Counted from the stretch's first letter, positions 11,256 through 24,712 are shown. The stretch: 64,000 nt of DNA from Pyxicephalus adspersus (GCF_032062135.1 NC_092869.1:48947371-49011370); one strand, 5' to 3'. A program made the numbers and translations. The notes: generated from the letters alone by a model not told the origin.

Positions 11256-13565
11256 TGTTTTATATTTTGGAAAATCGGGAGGCGCTAAATTAGCACAAAG
11301 ATGTGTCAGAGGCTCCAAGGCTTTACACGTCATATCTTGGCAAGCAAGCTCCATGTTGTTTTTGGTGAACTGACCTCAAGATCCAGATTTATATGTATTA
11401 TATTATTTACATTTATATTTAAATATGAAAAGAGGAGTCGCAGGATGGATTCCTTCTATTATATACTAAGACAGTGAAGATTAGGTTGTTGCCTGGCCTT
11501 AATAATTATAATTGAAGGGAGACAGTAGATAAGTAGAGTAGGCTATTGCGGCAATAAAATATAAGTGTTTATTAATAAAAGTTATTGTGATCCTAATATT
11601 AACATAAACATTAAATAAAATATCAAGAATGTTAAATTTGATATCAAATATTATATAATATATAATATGTATCTGTAGCCTCTCTGATGGTCCGTGTCCC
11701 CTACTTCCCCTCTATTCTATTGCTGCAGTCCTCCAGAACATATAAGAACTTTTATATACATAGTTCAGAAATTCTGTGTCCCAAGGGCCCCCCTGATAAT
11801 GATTACAAGACTCGATTTAAGGAGGGTAATAGTGTATAGTAAGGGGTGTAGGTATCTAGGGCACCCGAATGTCTCAAATACCAAAGAGACTGATGGGGCT
11901 TTAGTGCTGGAAGGGGGAGAAGAGAGGGGACACAGGCCACCAAGGAGTACAATGGCTGGACAATGTGATAAAGGGAATAAGTAGGGGCCATTTTTGTGGA
12001 TGGGAGTAAATAGAATGGGACTGGTCAGCAGCTGGGACATGAACAGTCCTTACATTGCTGATATGAATGAGATAATTGCAACCTGACCAGAATTCTCAGA
12101 ACCTGATAGGAATATATCTCCTATGTATATACACAACATAAGAGCTAAGCACACTGCTGTGGCCCTTTTCCTTTTTTCTGGTGTTTATACATTCTGTCAC
12201 CATATGCCCAGGGAGAGTAAGGGCCACATCACACTGCTGTGGTGCATTAGTGCACTGGTGGTAACATGTTATGCCGCAAGTGTTCCAAGGCAGCCCACGG
12301 ATTGGATGAACGTTTCCTAATGCACCCAATCACACCAAATAAGCATGCTCAGATTTTGTAATGCAGCACATGGACGAGCATTACTGCAGCACAGTGTTAA
12401 GGGGTCCTAAGAGATACATATCCTGTGGCTCCTGGGGGCTCCTTTAAGCTGGAAGCAATCATTACTTTAGTATCGCTAAAAAAATAGAAAACAATTTTAG
12501 ATCAATTATCCACATTGCAAACATTCCATAAAATACGCAGAGCCCAATATGCAGACACAATACATACACAGGAACCATTTTACATGTATGGATGAGTATT
12601 TGTGTTTGTCTAGTCCTGTGAGGTCCTAACAGCTCTTGTTTCTTCCCATAGCTGATGACTCGACAGTGAAAAGAGAAGCAAAAACATCATTATCATTACA
12701 ATCATTTCATCTCACTGTCAGTCTGCTCTCTCCTTCTATCAGCATATCACTTTCTTGCACACAGGATTACTAATTGGCTGTATGTGTGGCTTCTCCTCGT
12801 GTCTAAGCCCTGCTGTACAGGAGAGATTAGATCAAATCAAACACTGATTGCTTTAAAATATATTATAAATACATAGGGTGCCTAATTTATGTCTTTTCTA
12901 TGTGCCTGGAGTTCCACGTGAAGGTAAAGAGGCCATTAGCATTTTGTAATGTCTCTCCTCCATTTGTAGCTTCTCTGGTCACTACTGTGAACACCTGAAA
13001 GCACTCACTTTGAGAGATTGCTAATGTGCTAATTACCCCCAACCAAAACATTTCCACTGTAAACAAATGAGAAATGTATTTATAATAAATCAGTTTTATG
13101 ACCTTGTGATGGGAGGATAGCAGAACAGTTTATGTTGGAGAGACCTCACGGCACTTTGTCGCAGCTGTATTCTTCTGTATCCCGAGGCCTGGAGGAGGAT
13201 TCATGTGGCTGCTTGGGACCTTCTATAATAATAATAAGTCAGAGAGAACTTATTTCTAGCCATGTGTCTCCTATAATATCCATATGCAGCCAGGATTCAC
13301 CCATAACAATGCTGCGTTATACATTGCCCGGGGTTGTGGATTGCCACATTTTGTGCTGTCATTTTATTGTGCGTGATAAAAGCCCATTCATGTGTTGAGG
13401 GCACAGCTTTAGTCATTTACAGATGTTGTATTTCAATTCCAAAATAGTTTTTTTAATGTTTGTACTATGATTTCTTACATTATATATATAATTTACATAA
13501 TATTTAAATTTAAATATCTAACTCTATCTACTGACGAAAAGTAAGACTTTTGACCTCACAGTTTG
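11256..13565. other. Gene-free; contains a candidate conserved non-coding block
   Basis: No exon or transposon recognised. The segment 12640-13110 has no repeat signature and is rich in homeodomain-type cores (CTAATTGG, CTAATTACC), a CACGTG core (TTCCACGTGAAGG) and other short motifs typical of developmental enhancers. This is composition and motif impression only; conservation was not measured. Confidence 0.4.
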
Positions 13566-13569
13566 CTGA

Positions 13570-14215
13570 GCTTTTTAAAAACTTTTATTTATTTATATGA
13601 CAATTCCAATATTTGTCCCCCAATATTCTCTCCATTTACAATGAAGCACAAATGTTGTGTTTTCCACTTTCCAATTGACACAAAGCGTGTTCCTTTAACC
13701 ACCAATTTCAATTTAGGAAAAGGAAAAAAGAGCCAAATCCGGTGAATATGGAGGATGTTCCAGCGTAGTAATGTGTTTGTCGGTCACAGAAAGTGCTGTG
13801 TGAGAAGGAGCATTGTCCTGATGAAGAATGAAACCATTTCCCACATTTCTGCCGTCTTTTCCTGACTCTTTCTCTCAGCTTTGTCTTCCTTATAATAATG
13901 TTGGGTCACTGTTGTGTCTTCTGGAACCCATTCTGCCAAAATGGCGCCTTCATGTCACAAAACACGATGACATGGCTGTGAATTTGGACATTTTGATTCT
14001 TGGTGATGAAGGTGTTTCCGGTGACTGTGGTTTGGTTTCAGGATCAGACTGGAAGATCCGGGTTTCACCACCAAGTGATGACTTTATGGAAAAGGTTCGG
14101 CTCCACCTGCAGAATGTCAGCGCAAATTTCCTTGCGGCTCTCTATTCGCTGTGGTGTGAGATTTCACTAAAAATATCAACTTGACGCATTGCTCAACTTT
14201 TATACTTCTGATGAT
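13570..14215 (-). mobile_element. mariner-like transposase fossil
   Basis: The minus strand encodes diverged pieces of a mariner-family transposase in the correct order. Near 14081-14067 there is GGETR followed by DPETK, corresponding to the GDET..DPETK block, with the first catalytic Asp changed to Gly and a frameshift just before it. Next comes GAILAEWVPEDTTV (about 13955-13910), then HQDNAPSHTAL with the second Asp at 13815-13817, then EHPPYSPDLALF (about 13760-13722). The third catalytic residue that normally follows (SPDLAP.D) is deleted. Several frame breaks and the lost residues show a long-dead copy. Terminal repeats were not found. Confidence 0.85.
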
Positions 14216-14769
14216 TTCAGCACATGAGGGGAAAGACAACGGCAATAAACGGGGACAACAAATTAAACACAGAGAGTGCCGGCGTTTGTCCTGAATGTTT
14301 GGAGAAGTTTACACATTTATGGCAAGAGATCAGAATCATCTCACTGCTTTGTGATAAAGAAACACAAATCATAATATTTCATGGACAGAGCTGTCTATAT
14401 GATTCAAAAAATATTTTATTATTATTTTTAGGCATATTTGTATCTTTTCTTCTTTGTTACCCTGATGAAGGCATAACGTGAGCACTCCGAATAATGGATT
14501 TTATATGTTCTTGTTATCTGGCCCTCTTCCTTCACTATTTGGGGACAGCCAGAAGGAGCCCAGAGCTGCTGGTAGGTATCTGTAACCTAGATTTATGGAC
14601 AGCTGGGGTATAAATAGGTCCTTTTCGGAGAACATTTTAGCCATTCTTTTTAGGTAAATATCCCAGAAACAATAATTTAGTGGGGAAAATATTAAACTAA
14701 AGTGCAAGAAATTTTGAGGGTCCCTGCCAAAGAAGTGGTAATATGCATCCCCCCTTTGGCAACCCATTT

Positions 14770-14920
14770 TAATATTAATATTATTGTTATTAATAAATGG
14801 TATTTATATAGCACCAACCTATTAAGTAGCGCTGTACATTAAATAGGGGTTGCAAATGATAGACTAATACAGACAGTGACACAGGAGGAGGAGAGGACAG
14901 AAGAGCTTACAATCTAGTAC
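14770..14920. repeat. Dispersed frog repeat, family C (end with GCGCTGTACATTAAATAGGG)
   Basis: Runs from a (TAA)n tract through TTTATATAGCACCAACC and GCGCTGTACATTAAATAGGG to AGAGCTTACAATCTAG. The same block occurs near 20800-20880, 23050-23106, 24570-24712 and 29887-29967, so it is repetitive within this window. No coding capacity was seen. Confidence 0.8.
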
Positions 14921-15231
14921 AAGTGAATGTGCCCATGTCCCCAACACATGTGCGTGTTTCCGATGCCCCCACACGGCGTGTTCTGTCTTCTAACCCTTAC
15001 TGTAGTGGTTTATGGTTAAAAAAAGGGAAGCGCAGAGAATTAAGGGGAGCACAGGTATCCAGAGCTCCAGAAAGTATTAAAAGAGGAAGTGGGTAGGAGA
15101 CAGCTCCCAATAATAATAACTTTTCTTTAGTAAGAGGCTGCTGAAGTTTTGACTTGGTGAAGCTTTAAGATTTCATTTCAGTTTACCATTTTATTTTGAT
15201 GACCCGTCTCTGGTTTCTCATCCGTGGTGGA

Positions 15232-15505
15232 AGCCAAAAGTTTCTCCAGAGGTTGCTGGGGGGTCCTTGGCAATGAGCAATTGTGGTCTTTAGGTTCAGT
15301 TCAGTGACCCCAATGGTGTTTCTGGCTATCTGTAAGGGTGACATTCTTCCCACTGATCAGCAATGTAAGAGGAATTCTTCCCACTGACCCCCACACTAAT
15401 ATACTGTGATCTGTGGGTATAGTAATTATAGAAGGGGGGCCCTGAAGATCTGATAATTATTTCAAGGGTTCCCCCATAATAAAAAGGTTGGAAAACACTG
15501 CTGTA
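15232..15505 (+). repeat. Dispersed repeat, family B (copy 1)
   Basis: Shares an ordered series of phrases with copies at 17420, 19078, 26138, 40384 (inverted) and 51392 (inverted): GGGGTTCCTGGGGCAATGAG-like, GGCTATCTGTAAGGGTGACA, TTCTTCCCACTG, TAAGAGGAATTCTTCCCACT and a closing GGTTGGAAAACACTG. Non-coding, about 250-270 bp when complete. Confidence 0.8.
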
Positions 15506-16097
15506 ACATATCAGAAGCTGAAATATTATTTTTTAGGTATTGAGCCTGAAATTTTTTTTGAACCCAGCATTAATTTTACCCCTTAAAACTATTTTGGGGG
15601 GGCCACACATTGGGGGGCCCAGTATTTCCCCAATCAAACTGCTGCACTTATTGTTTGCTTGCACTAGGGTGCGTGGATTGCACATTGAAGTCGCGGTGTG
15701 TTATTATCTCCATTGATTTCCCGTACGGCACATTGTATGAAGTACATTCTCACAAGTCAACGCACAATATATAAATACGAGTTACCAGCAGGAGACACAT
15801 GAAAGTCATGCTGCAGGGCGACAAGACCTTGGGAGGTATTAGTGAACACATCACATTTGCTATTACACAGACCACTGCTGAATCATTACACCTCCAATAT
15901 GGTCTAAGCAGTGCAAATCTGTAGTTGTAGCAATGGAAATATATTGAGAAATTTTCAGCTAAATCCTGTTTGAATGTAATATGGACACCCCATGACCCCA
16001 ATATAAATAGAGAAAAAATTCACACCATTGTTCACATTGTTGGCCCAAAGGGTGGAACCAATCTGGCTAACTGTTATGTCCTCTGCTTGGCATTTCA

Positions 16098-16170
16098 GGT
16101 GAGAATATGCAGAATCCAGGTGAGACAGGTGAGAATATGCAGAATCCAGGTGAGACAGGTGAGAATATGT
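16098..16170. repeat. Short 30-bp tandem repeat
   Basis: About two and a half copies of a unit beginning CAGGTGAGAATATGCAGAAT. It accounts for the repeated residues in the ORFs crossing this point. Confidence 0.85.
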
Positions 16171-16174
16171 AGAC

Positions 16175-17415
16175 ATGGGCAGGGAGGGCAGCAGGCTTGG
16201 AGCTGCCAATGCCACTCTCATTATCCAGATGTTCCCGCACCATCCAAACTTTGGCAGGCATTGATTTTTAGTGATGGGTAAAGTGGTTTAGTCTGTAGCC
16301 CACCTGGGAGCCACCTATTCACACTTTCTTCGAGCATTTCTCTGTATGCAAGTATCCAATGCTTTTTGGCAATGGAAGAACTTGTGATACTTTCCTAAGA
16401 ATGTGATAGGGAATCTGTGATACCCAAGAACTCCATTTGTGCTACTTTGAGCCAACCTTTAATATTGGTTCGGTGGTCACCTCCTAAATAATTGGCCAGT
16501 TCTCAATATTGAGCTAGATGGACTTTGTTGGAAATGGCAAACCTTGACTAGCAGTTGGCATAAGAGGTCCATGAAGCATGCACAACCCCAGAGGAAATCG
16601 CCACCAGACGGAAGGAGCTGGTACTCCGTACACATTGCAGATAAGCAATGGCAGGCAAGCTAACACAAGGCAAATCATTCCTGCCTTGTTTTTCCCAAGT
16701 ATAATATACATTTGACATAAATCAAGCCATTTTGTATTACTTAATGTTACAGTCATCGAATTCATCATCATCAGAGAGAAGCCAAAGCAAAGATCTATAA
16801 GGCAGTTTTATTAAGCCCAGCCAAGGCCATGTGCCGGTAACAGGACACGTGCTATGCCATCTGATATCATAAAGCTATAACTTCATAAAAGAAAAAATAC
16901 ACAACATATGTTCAGCACAAGGCAGAAAATGCCATTCTAAAGCTTTAGAAAAAGAAATCTTTGTGACTTCCTTGTTTGACATCTCATTATTTTCCTATTT
17001 GAGATCATTACATTTACTGTTCTTACACAAGCCTGGAAAGTATCCTGTAGAGCTTTTATTCCATTTGATGGGTTAAAGGTGCACTCCAATTCAAACCAAA
17101 AGCAAAGCCTTGTAAAGTCTATGAGACCAGCTGGCTTGCTCAGAGATTTAGTTTTGGCTTAGCCATTGGTATGGGGAACTAGCATTTGTGTGAGATCTGT
17201 AAGGTGAAAATACTGGAGTGCTGGGAACTTAAAGTTACAAACCTTAACTCAATGACATTGACATTACAATTGTTATCCTAAATCTTTCGTTGAATATCAG
17301 TCTCCCTGATCTCCTGAAGAATCTTTGCAGGACATGCAATGGCTGAATGGCATTTCTTAGGGTGGTTTCCTAATGGTGACAACAGTGGATCACACCTGTA
17401 CAATGTGTAGCCCCT
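16175..17415. other. No gene seen
   Basis: Unique-looking sequence without exon or transposon signatures. Confidence 0.45.
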
Positions 17416-17419
17416 ATTG

Positions 17420-17545
17420 TAGTGTTTCTTAACCAGGGTTCCTCCAGGGGGCGCTAGGGGTTCCTGGGGCAATGAGCAGTTTGCCCCTCTCAGGTCAGTG
17501 TAAGTGACGCCAAGGATCTTTTTGGCTATAGCAGGGTTTCCACAT
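17420..17545 (+). repeat. Dispersed repeat, family B (truncated copy)
   Basis: Contains CCAGGGTTCCTCCAGGGGGC and GGGCAATGAGCAGTTTGCCC, then stops after TTTTTGGCTAT; the second half of the family consensus is missing. Confidence 0.8.
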
Positions 17546-19075
17546 GTTTGATATTCTGCTCTCCCAATCCAAGGGTTGGGATGAGATGAGCAATGCGACA
17601 GATAAGAGCGCCCAATCAAATTTGCTCAATTGTTTGCACACACAACATGACTTAAGATCATTATTCACAATATATCAATCAGTCATTTCAGACATTTTAT
17701 CAAATCAATGATCATCCCAAGTGTAGCAGCCTCCCATTTACATGATAGCCCTTAAATTAGATTTTGGTGATTGGTTTTACATACAAGCTCCTGATTTGTG
17801 TGTTTGGGGCCCTCGTCTGTCCTCTACATGACGTTTTCTTGTACTGGAGACATACTGTAGATCTGATTTGCCATAAATGATGCAAATGGTCCTGATATCA
17901 GTATGATAATCAGCCGAGGATCAGGTTTTGGCCCTACAGACACTTTCATTACTTTAATGCTTATGGAGGAGATTGGCTTTTTGTTCAGCTGCAATTTATA
18001 ATTGTGGGACCGCGTGATCAGCAGGACCGGCACTGCGAGGATGCACCCAATATTGTATCCACATGTTTCATTCTGGAAAAACAAATAATTCACACCTCAA
18101 GGAGTATTTTCTTTATTTTAAATGACTTCTGTCATGTTTCCATGTGAACTCATGGCCTGGTCTTCTGGGTACGCCATATTTCATGCTAATGAGCAGCTCG
18201 GATTGGGAACTCAGGAAGGAAAAATAAACTTGCACTGCAGATAACATTGTGAATGCAAAATATTCTGCATGTGCTCAGAAATTGTTTACATGTTTTCCTG
18301 TATTAAGCCAACAGAAGAGGAAAATAAGCAGGTAAGGGCTTGCTTCCTTGCAGCATACCTGGCCTTGTACCTGTATTGCACAAAAGCTTTGATTCGTAGC
18401 TTAAAGAAGACGGCTGAAGATCACGCACAGGAATTTCCTTTAAATTGTGGCTCTTTGGAGCCTAATGAGTAATGTTCTGCATCGGTCTGCGCATGGGACT
18501 GCAAGCAACAGACAACCCCAGCCCAGTCAATATTATGTATAGTGCCTGCAGTTTTTGCAGTTTTTGCTCATTGAGAAAGACATCACCGCCATGACTACCA
18601 ACAGACCAATAGTTCGAGAATCCAAATAACTGGTGGTCAAGGTGCAAGGTATAGAGGGCCTCAGATACCGCCTTACCCATGGGGCCCGACACTATACTTG
18701 TGTACTGAAAGCCACATTTTTTGTTTTACAGTGGTGGAGCACAATATTAGGTGTGGGGTTTGTGTATGACTCCCATAATGTTTTATTGTGATCCTTTTAC
18801 CTTCCTATTGTGACAAATGAAAAGTCATATATGGCCACCTCTTCAGGGAAGCATAAAATATGTTTTAGGACATTCATTTCATATGGGTTTTGTGTGAATT
18901 GAGGTCTGCTTCAGCACAGGAATGTTGCAGTCTAATGTAGATGTGCATTGGGGTGCATTAAATTTCCCAATAATTGTTCACTGAAAAACACTACACACGT
19001 GTGTGTGGTATTCTGTCCTTTCATAGATAGAAAGTGATTAGAATTCCAAATGGATTTGATCACTTGTTCATACAA
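17546..19075. other. No gene seen
   Basis: No exon, RNA gene or repeat recognised. Confidence 0.45.
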
Positions 19076-19077
19076 AT

Positions 19078-19306
19078 CAGTGTTCCTCCAGGGGGCGCTA
19101 GGGGTTCCTGGGGCAATGAGCAGTTTGCACCTCTCAGGTCAGTGTGACACCAATGATCATTTTGGCTATCTGTAAGGGTGACATTCTTCCCACTGGCCAG
19201 CAATATAAGAGGAATTCCTCCCACTGACCACCACACCAATGTATAAAGGGGTGCCGGAAGGCCTGTAAGTTATTTCAATGGTTCCCCATGGTATAAAGTT
19301 TGAAAG
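19078..19306 (+). repeat. Dispersed repeat, family B
   Basis: Nearly complete copy: TGTTCCTCCAGGGGGCGCTA at the left, GGCTATCTGTAAGGGTGACA and TAAGAGGAATTCCTCCCACT in the middle, and a family-type right end (GGTTCCCCATGG). Confidence 0.85.
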
Positions 19307-20794
19307 GCAGACACAAACACTACTTGAGTACTAAAGATATTTACCATCACATCTGGTCTATCCCCACCCCTACTCCCAATTAGAAATCCATACATTGGTC
19401 ATTTGTTTTATTGAATTGGAAATCAGACTGCAATTTGGCCCCTATATATGAGGCGTTATTTACTCGGGTTTATAAACGTGGGACCTGAAGGGAGCCAGGA
19501 ACGCCTTTTTTTATTGTTTAGTCCTGTACATAATATAAAAATATAAATCCATATATATGTTATAATACTATAAGTATAACAGGGAGATCAGTTTGCATTA
19601 TAACTGATTCTGAACGCTCACAATTCCAGGAGTTGAACTCTCCGATATCCCCAACATCACTCAATGGTGAATCCCATGCACCCCCACAATACTATAGAAC
19701 ACAGGAGTGATGTTGGGTTCATTGGGTAAAGTTGGGAATCACCACTTAGTTTTGATTGTAGAAGGTGACCCAAGTAGCAGGAGAGCTAACCACATATTGT
19801 TTTTTTATAGAAGCAATTTAATAAATTGAAATGGTATTGATAGGATTGCTTTAAAATGTATAACCAAGAATATTACAGAAAATTATATTCTGAAAAGGGT
19901 TTTGTCCCCATTTTCCCCCCAGGTCTCCTTTTGGTTCCTCTAGTGGTGTTCCCCAATGTTTGCCCCACTCATTGATCCGGATATCCAACCGATTGTTACA
20001 TCATGGCGGCCACATTTTGTTCTTCTTGTGGTAGATAAAACCTTTTCATGTGTGATGTCATGGTGTCTCCTGCCCCGGGAAAGATCATTTCAGAGCGAAA
20101 AAAAGATCAGCTTTGAGAGTAACTGGAATTAAGAGAAAGTAGCCATAAAAAAGGAACTTAATTCCTGTGAACTTTAAAGCAACCTGGAAATTGAGGGAAC
20201 ACACCCTGGATAATGGTAATGATGTGCACAAATTCATCAAACAATAAAGAGCCGGCGGCTTGTCCTAACACACTTCACACATTTTCTCCTCAGAGATCAA
20301 GAGAGTCTATGAAGTTGTTTAGGCCTAAGGGAAGCCATCCTTGTGACAGAACTGACTGCAACACGTTCTCCCGTCTTCCTAGGCAAGCATCAGTCCTCCG
20401 CCCGGGGATATATCTAAGCTGTGATTAAATGTTGCTTTAAAATACATTTCTAGCATCTTGGAGATGAATCAACCTATGGTAGACCATTAATGGCACAGAT
20501 GCCATGCAAATCGGGTGGGATATATATATATATTATATCAGTGCAGGTAGATTGGATCCCCTGAGGCATAGAAACTACTAGGGGGTTTCAGGAAGGACTT
20601 CCACAAAGCAATAATCTATAAAGCCCCCAGGTCTAAGGCAAGGTCACCTATGAATGTGGTTATTGGGATGAATAGTCATGGGACGTAAAGCTTCCCTGGT
20701 TCCTCCTCCCTTCTCATCAACACATGAATGACATTGAGAAATAAAACCTATTTCCCATTACATGCCACATTTTACAACCAGCGTATACTGTATT

Positions 20795-21060
20795 TTTTAT
20801 TATTATGTGTTTATATAGTGTCAGTTATATAAAAAGTAAAGTTAAGTCACTAATTGTTCTTCAGAAGAGCTTGCAATCTATTGTCCACAAACACAGCTTA
20901 AGGCCAATTATAGGGGAAACCAATTACCCAGCCAATATGTGTTAGGGATGTGGGAGTAACCCACAACCAGGAGAACATGGAAACCCCATGCAGATAGTGT
21001 CCTGGTAAGAATCCCTGTACTTCAAAGCCAATCTCAATCACTTAGCCTCAACGCTGCCTT
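20795..21060 (-). repeat. Dispersed frog repeat, family C (long copy)
   Basis: Begins with a TTATTATTATGTG/TTTATATAG block and AGAGCTTGCAATCTA, and continues through AACCAGGAGAACATGGAAAC, CCCATGCAGATAGTGTCCTG and ACTTCAAAGCC. The second half is the inverted counterpart of the copy at 29060-29230. Confidence 0.75.
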
Positions 21061-21396
21061 TTCAGGGTCTGACATTGGGCACACCCAAAAATATCAGCCC
21101 CTGAAATCAATGGGACCTCCAAGCACTGCAATACTTTCAGGATATGCTTGGGAATTCCCGCATGTTATTGTTGTACAAATCAAATTCCTTTTCCATTATT
21201 GTGTAAAATTAGAATCTTAAAAAATGTTGTGAGCACAAAGAATACTTTCCAAAGATATAGTGTGCTCTTGATTTCCTGACAATATGACCTCCCTCCCTGG
21301 TAATGTTTTTAGCTCTGTTTAGTTCTGTATAAAACCCCTCCATATGTTCACATCTCTATAACATAAGAGGGAAACATTTGGAAGAGCTGACAACTT

Positions 21397-21720
21397 GGGA
21401 TGAGCGTGCTAAATTTTTAATTTCGATCTCGTGGTGAATCGGGCCTTTCTCTCTTACAGAACGCGTGATTTGCCACAAGGTCGTGTTCTCGCCGAACTAA
21501 GATGATCCCCCAAGGAGAATCTCCATTCAGAGTTTATCTGGAGTTTGCCTGCAGTTACAGCTGATTGGAGGCACTTGTTCAGCTATGGGCTGTACTTATC
21601 AATCCCAGGGAGCATGGGAACCTGCACTTCAATGGAATTACCGAAATCGGTTCGCCGAAATTTCGCGGACCCATCGGAAGTTCGGGGCAATTTTCGAGGC
21701 ATTTTCGCTCACCCCTACAA
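21397..21720. mobile_element. MITE with GGGRTGAGCG inverted ends
   Basis: The left end GGGATGAGCGTGCTAAATTT and the right end ATTTTCGCTCACCCC (reverse complement GGGGTGAGCGAAAAT) form short terminal inverted repeats about 320 bp apart. The interior is rich in CGAAATTTCG-type motifs. ACAAC occurs just outside both ends and may be part of the target duplication. No ORF of interest. Confidence 0.65.
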
Positions 21721-21839
21721 CACTGTGTGAAATTTCAGTGCAACAGAGGTATGATTCTCAACACACAACAAGAAGTCAGGAGTTTGTGAAATTTGGGCAC
21801 AATCAACAAGTTTTTTTGTACATGTTGGGTTTTTAACAG

Positions 21840-23045
21840 ATTATTCCAAAAACATGCAGTTAGGTTTTTTTTTCCTTACTGCTGCAATGGTAAAGACAAA
21901 ATGGAAGCCCGCGCCTCCTGGGGTTCCTACATCATATATCCCAAGAAGCTTTGAGCTGCTCCTTCTTATGTATGTGCACTGACAAAAAAATGCGGATCTC
22001 ACTCATGCGCACTGCCAGATGGCTTGACATGGTGTATTTCCTCTTACAATTTCCAGTACACCAATGCGCTGACACACAACTTGGAGGTGAACCATCCCCA
22101 AGTACACAGTCTTGGCCAATCTCCTGCACATCTGATATAAAGGAACCAATCTGCTCATCACTAGGTCCATCCAGATTTTAGGATGTTTGCACCCATTCTA
22201 GCCAAAGCCCCTGTGAATATCGTCTCACCTATAATGCAGACCACTTTGCAGTTCACACATCGATTAAAATAGTTTACAAGGAACACACTCAGCCAGATAT
22301 AGGAAGAATCTCCCAGCAAATTATCTGCTAAATGTTTGTGTTAATATTGTGTGCCCTCTGACAGTATTTATCCACACAGAGGATGCGTTGCCCCTCCAGA
22401 CCTTTAATAATTCACCGCAATGCAATATTTATTTAGTGTAACTGGAGATCTGTTTAGACAGAAAATCGCTGAAGCATTGCAAACTTCAAGTGTGACTTAG
22501 TCAAGCAGTTACACCTCGTAGGTTAAAAGTCATGCAGTGCACCCAAGCAAGGCAATGCTGCTTGGGGTGACAGGTACACGGTGATATACCATTACTCCAG
22601 CACATGTGCAAACCAATAGCCTGGGTGGGTATATATCTAGATACAAAATAAAAATATGGTTTAATACTATTAAAAATACTGCAAAATACACAATACCTTA
22701 CTGACATGTGCCTAATGAAATCCTGGACTACAGAACCTGCCTAGCCCTCTCCTTCCCTTGTCAACGTCCACATTCATCCAAAAAGCTGCTGCCTTTCAGA
22801 GAAAGGGATCTGGGGAGATGTATTTCTGGGGGAAAATCAATGTAAGCAAATGTTGATGAAAGGATTTACGTTCTGTAGTCCAGCAGTCAGAGCTGGCAAT
22901 GCTGCAAGGAGTTTCAGTGTAGCAGAGGCACTGAGTTGGTTTACTAAAGGCTTTTTGGCCATGCACTTACCAATATCACTTAGCTTAGTGAATGTGGTGA
23001 CAATTCACTTTTCATACACACTCTGCACAGATTTCAGGAAGCCGC
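21840..23045. other. No gene seen
   Basis: No exon or clear repeat recognised. Confidence 0.45.
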
Positions 23046-23049
23046 CTAT

Positions 23050-23106
23050 GATGCAGCGCTGTACATATACAGACAGTGGAGGAGAGGACCCGGCCCCGAG
23101 GAGCTC
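23050..23106. repeat. Dispersed repeat, family C fragment
   Basis: GCAGCGCTGTACATATACAG followed by GGAGGAGAGGACCC is a short piece of the family-C end. Confidence 0.65.
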
Positions 23107-23109
23107 CTG

Positions 23110-24560
23110 TATTTGGGATAAAACAATGGAAAATGTTGCAGAGGTGCAATAAATATGCATTTTTGGAGTTTTTTTGCCTAGAAATGCTTTTTAAATACTC
23201 TGCTCCATAAAGCAGCTTGTAATGTTAGTTTAATGACCATTTAAAGCCCATTTAGTTTGCCTTGTTACCTGAATTCTTGAGTACCTGGTCATTAAATAGG
23301 AGAAATCTTCCTTTTTTCCTGTCCTGTGCCACATGTGGATGTTAGCATATTTTGACTGCTTCACATTCCTTCTTGCCTGCTTTGGAGAAGGTTGTACATT
23401 TTAAAACTTGTAGCCTTCTTTCAAGTTTTATTTGAACCTATGTAATTGCATTCCTGAAAGAAAAACACAACCCCCACAGTGATTTATATCCGGAGTGTCA
23501 GTTCTGAAGAGACCCAGTTAACACTTTGCTCTAACCTGATTTTCAATTGAAGTTCAAAACATAGAAAGAAAAAAAAAAGGACACAAAAAATGAAACATAA
23601 AGCTACGATTACCCGAAGGAAACCTTCGATCTGTCTCCAGGAGAAAGATATTTCTTAATCAAACATGATGGACGTGTTTTTAAAGGTCTGGGGCGCTCGG
23701 GGTTTTTAAAAGTTAATTATTACTTGAAATGTCCTCCTAGCATTTTTAAAGCATTTAAAATATTTCTTTTAAATCTTGATTCAAAGCGGTCGCCCACCGC
23801 ACATCAATGGCTGGGAGATAATTGCAGCATGATTGTTCTTTCTGGTAGAATAAAGTAGACCCCCGCCTAGGTAATGGCTGTATTTTGGGGTTTGCCGTTA
23901 TCTCCAATGCAGTCATTGCTTTTCCCTCTTATGTGTGCAACAAAATGCTCATTGCTATTCAGGATTGTGTTACTGCCAATGTGGAGCCATGGAACTCACT
24001 TCTTCACATGCAATGTCTAGCTGTTGATGGGAGCAATGCATTGATGGAATTATCAGCAGTTTCAGCATTTATAAAGCGTAGAACGTTCTTTCTAAATAAT
24101 TCAAATTGATTGTGATTTTATCATAAAGTCTCTTTTAAAAAGTGTAACGAAACTTCAATGCTTCAACGTAAGCACGTTCCTTTTTGATGAACAGGTGATG
24201 CTGCCTATGTGTCATTATGAAGTCTCCTCACCTGTACTGTCTCAGTCGGAGATGTCAGAACCTTCACCTGGTCCTCTTCTTTGGCCTTCTTGTTGAGCCA
24301 TGCTGGAATAATGTAGCTCATTCTTTGTATGTGCAGCCCAATGGACATTACAGAAACAAAACAGACAGGTAAGTTAGTTTTATCACAGTAGGGACCCCAC
24401 CTGTCCCTTCTGCAATAGGCAACTTGCCTGTTTGCAAATTTTAAACCAAAGTTCCACTTTAAAGGGATCTGAACTCTGGAAACTAAAATAAAGATGTCCT
24501 AAAAATAAAGATCAAGAGCAAAGGAGTAGTGACCAGTATTGCCTATGGTCTCCTTCAACT
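23110..24560. other. Unique block, candidate conserved non-coding DNA
   Basis: No repeat signature. Between about 23560 and 23880 the sequence is AT-rich with repeated TTTTAAA cores and a TTAATTATTA homeodomain-type site, with higher-GC inserts. This looks like an ancient conserved element, but that is an impression only. Confidence 0.3.
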
Positions 24561-24569
24561 AATCCTAAT

Positions 24570-24712
24570 TTCTTAGATTGTAAGCTCTTCGGGGCAGGGT
24601 CCTCCTCCTGTGTTATTGTTTGTATCTGTCTGTCATTTGTAAGCCCTATTGAACGTACAGTGCCACGTAATATGTTGGTGCTATATGAATACAATTTAAT
24701 AATAATCTTATT
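24570..24712 (+). repeat. Dispersed repeat, family C
   Basis: AGATTGTAAGCTCTTCGGGG, CAGGGTCCTCCTCCTGTGTT, ATATGTTGGTGCTATATGAA and a closing TAATAATAA tract match the family-C end in the opposite orientation to the copy at 14770. Confidence 0.8.

Noticed and set aside
13828..14184. 118-codon + strand ORF
   Set aside because: Antisense shadow of the mariner transposase fossil on the minus strand.
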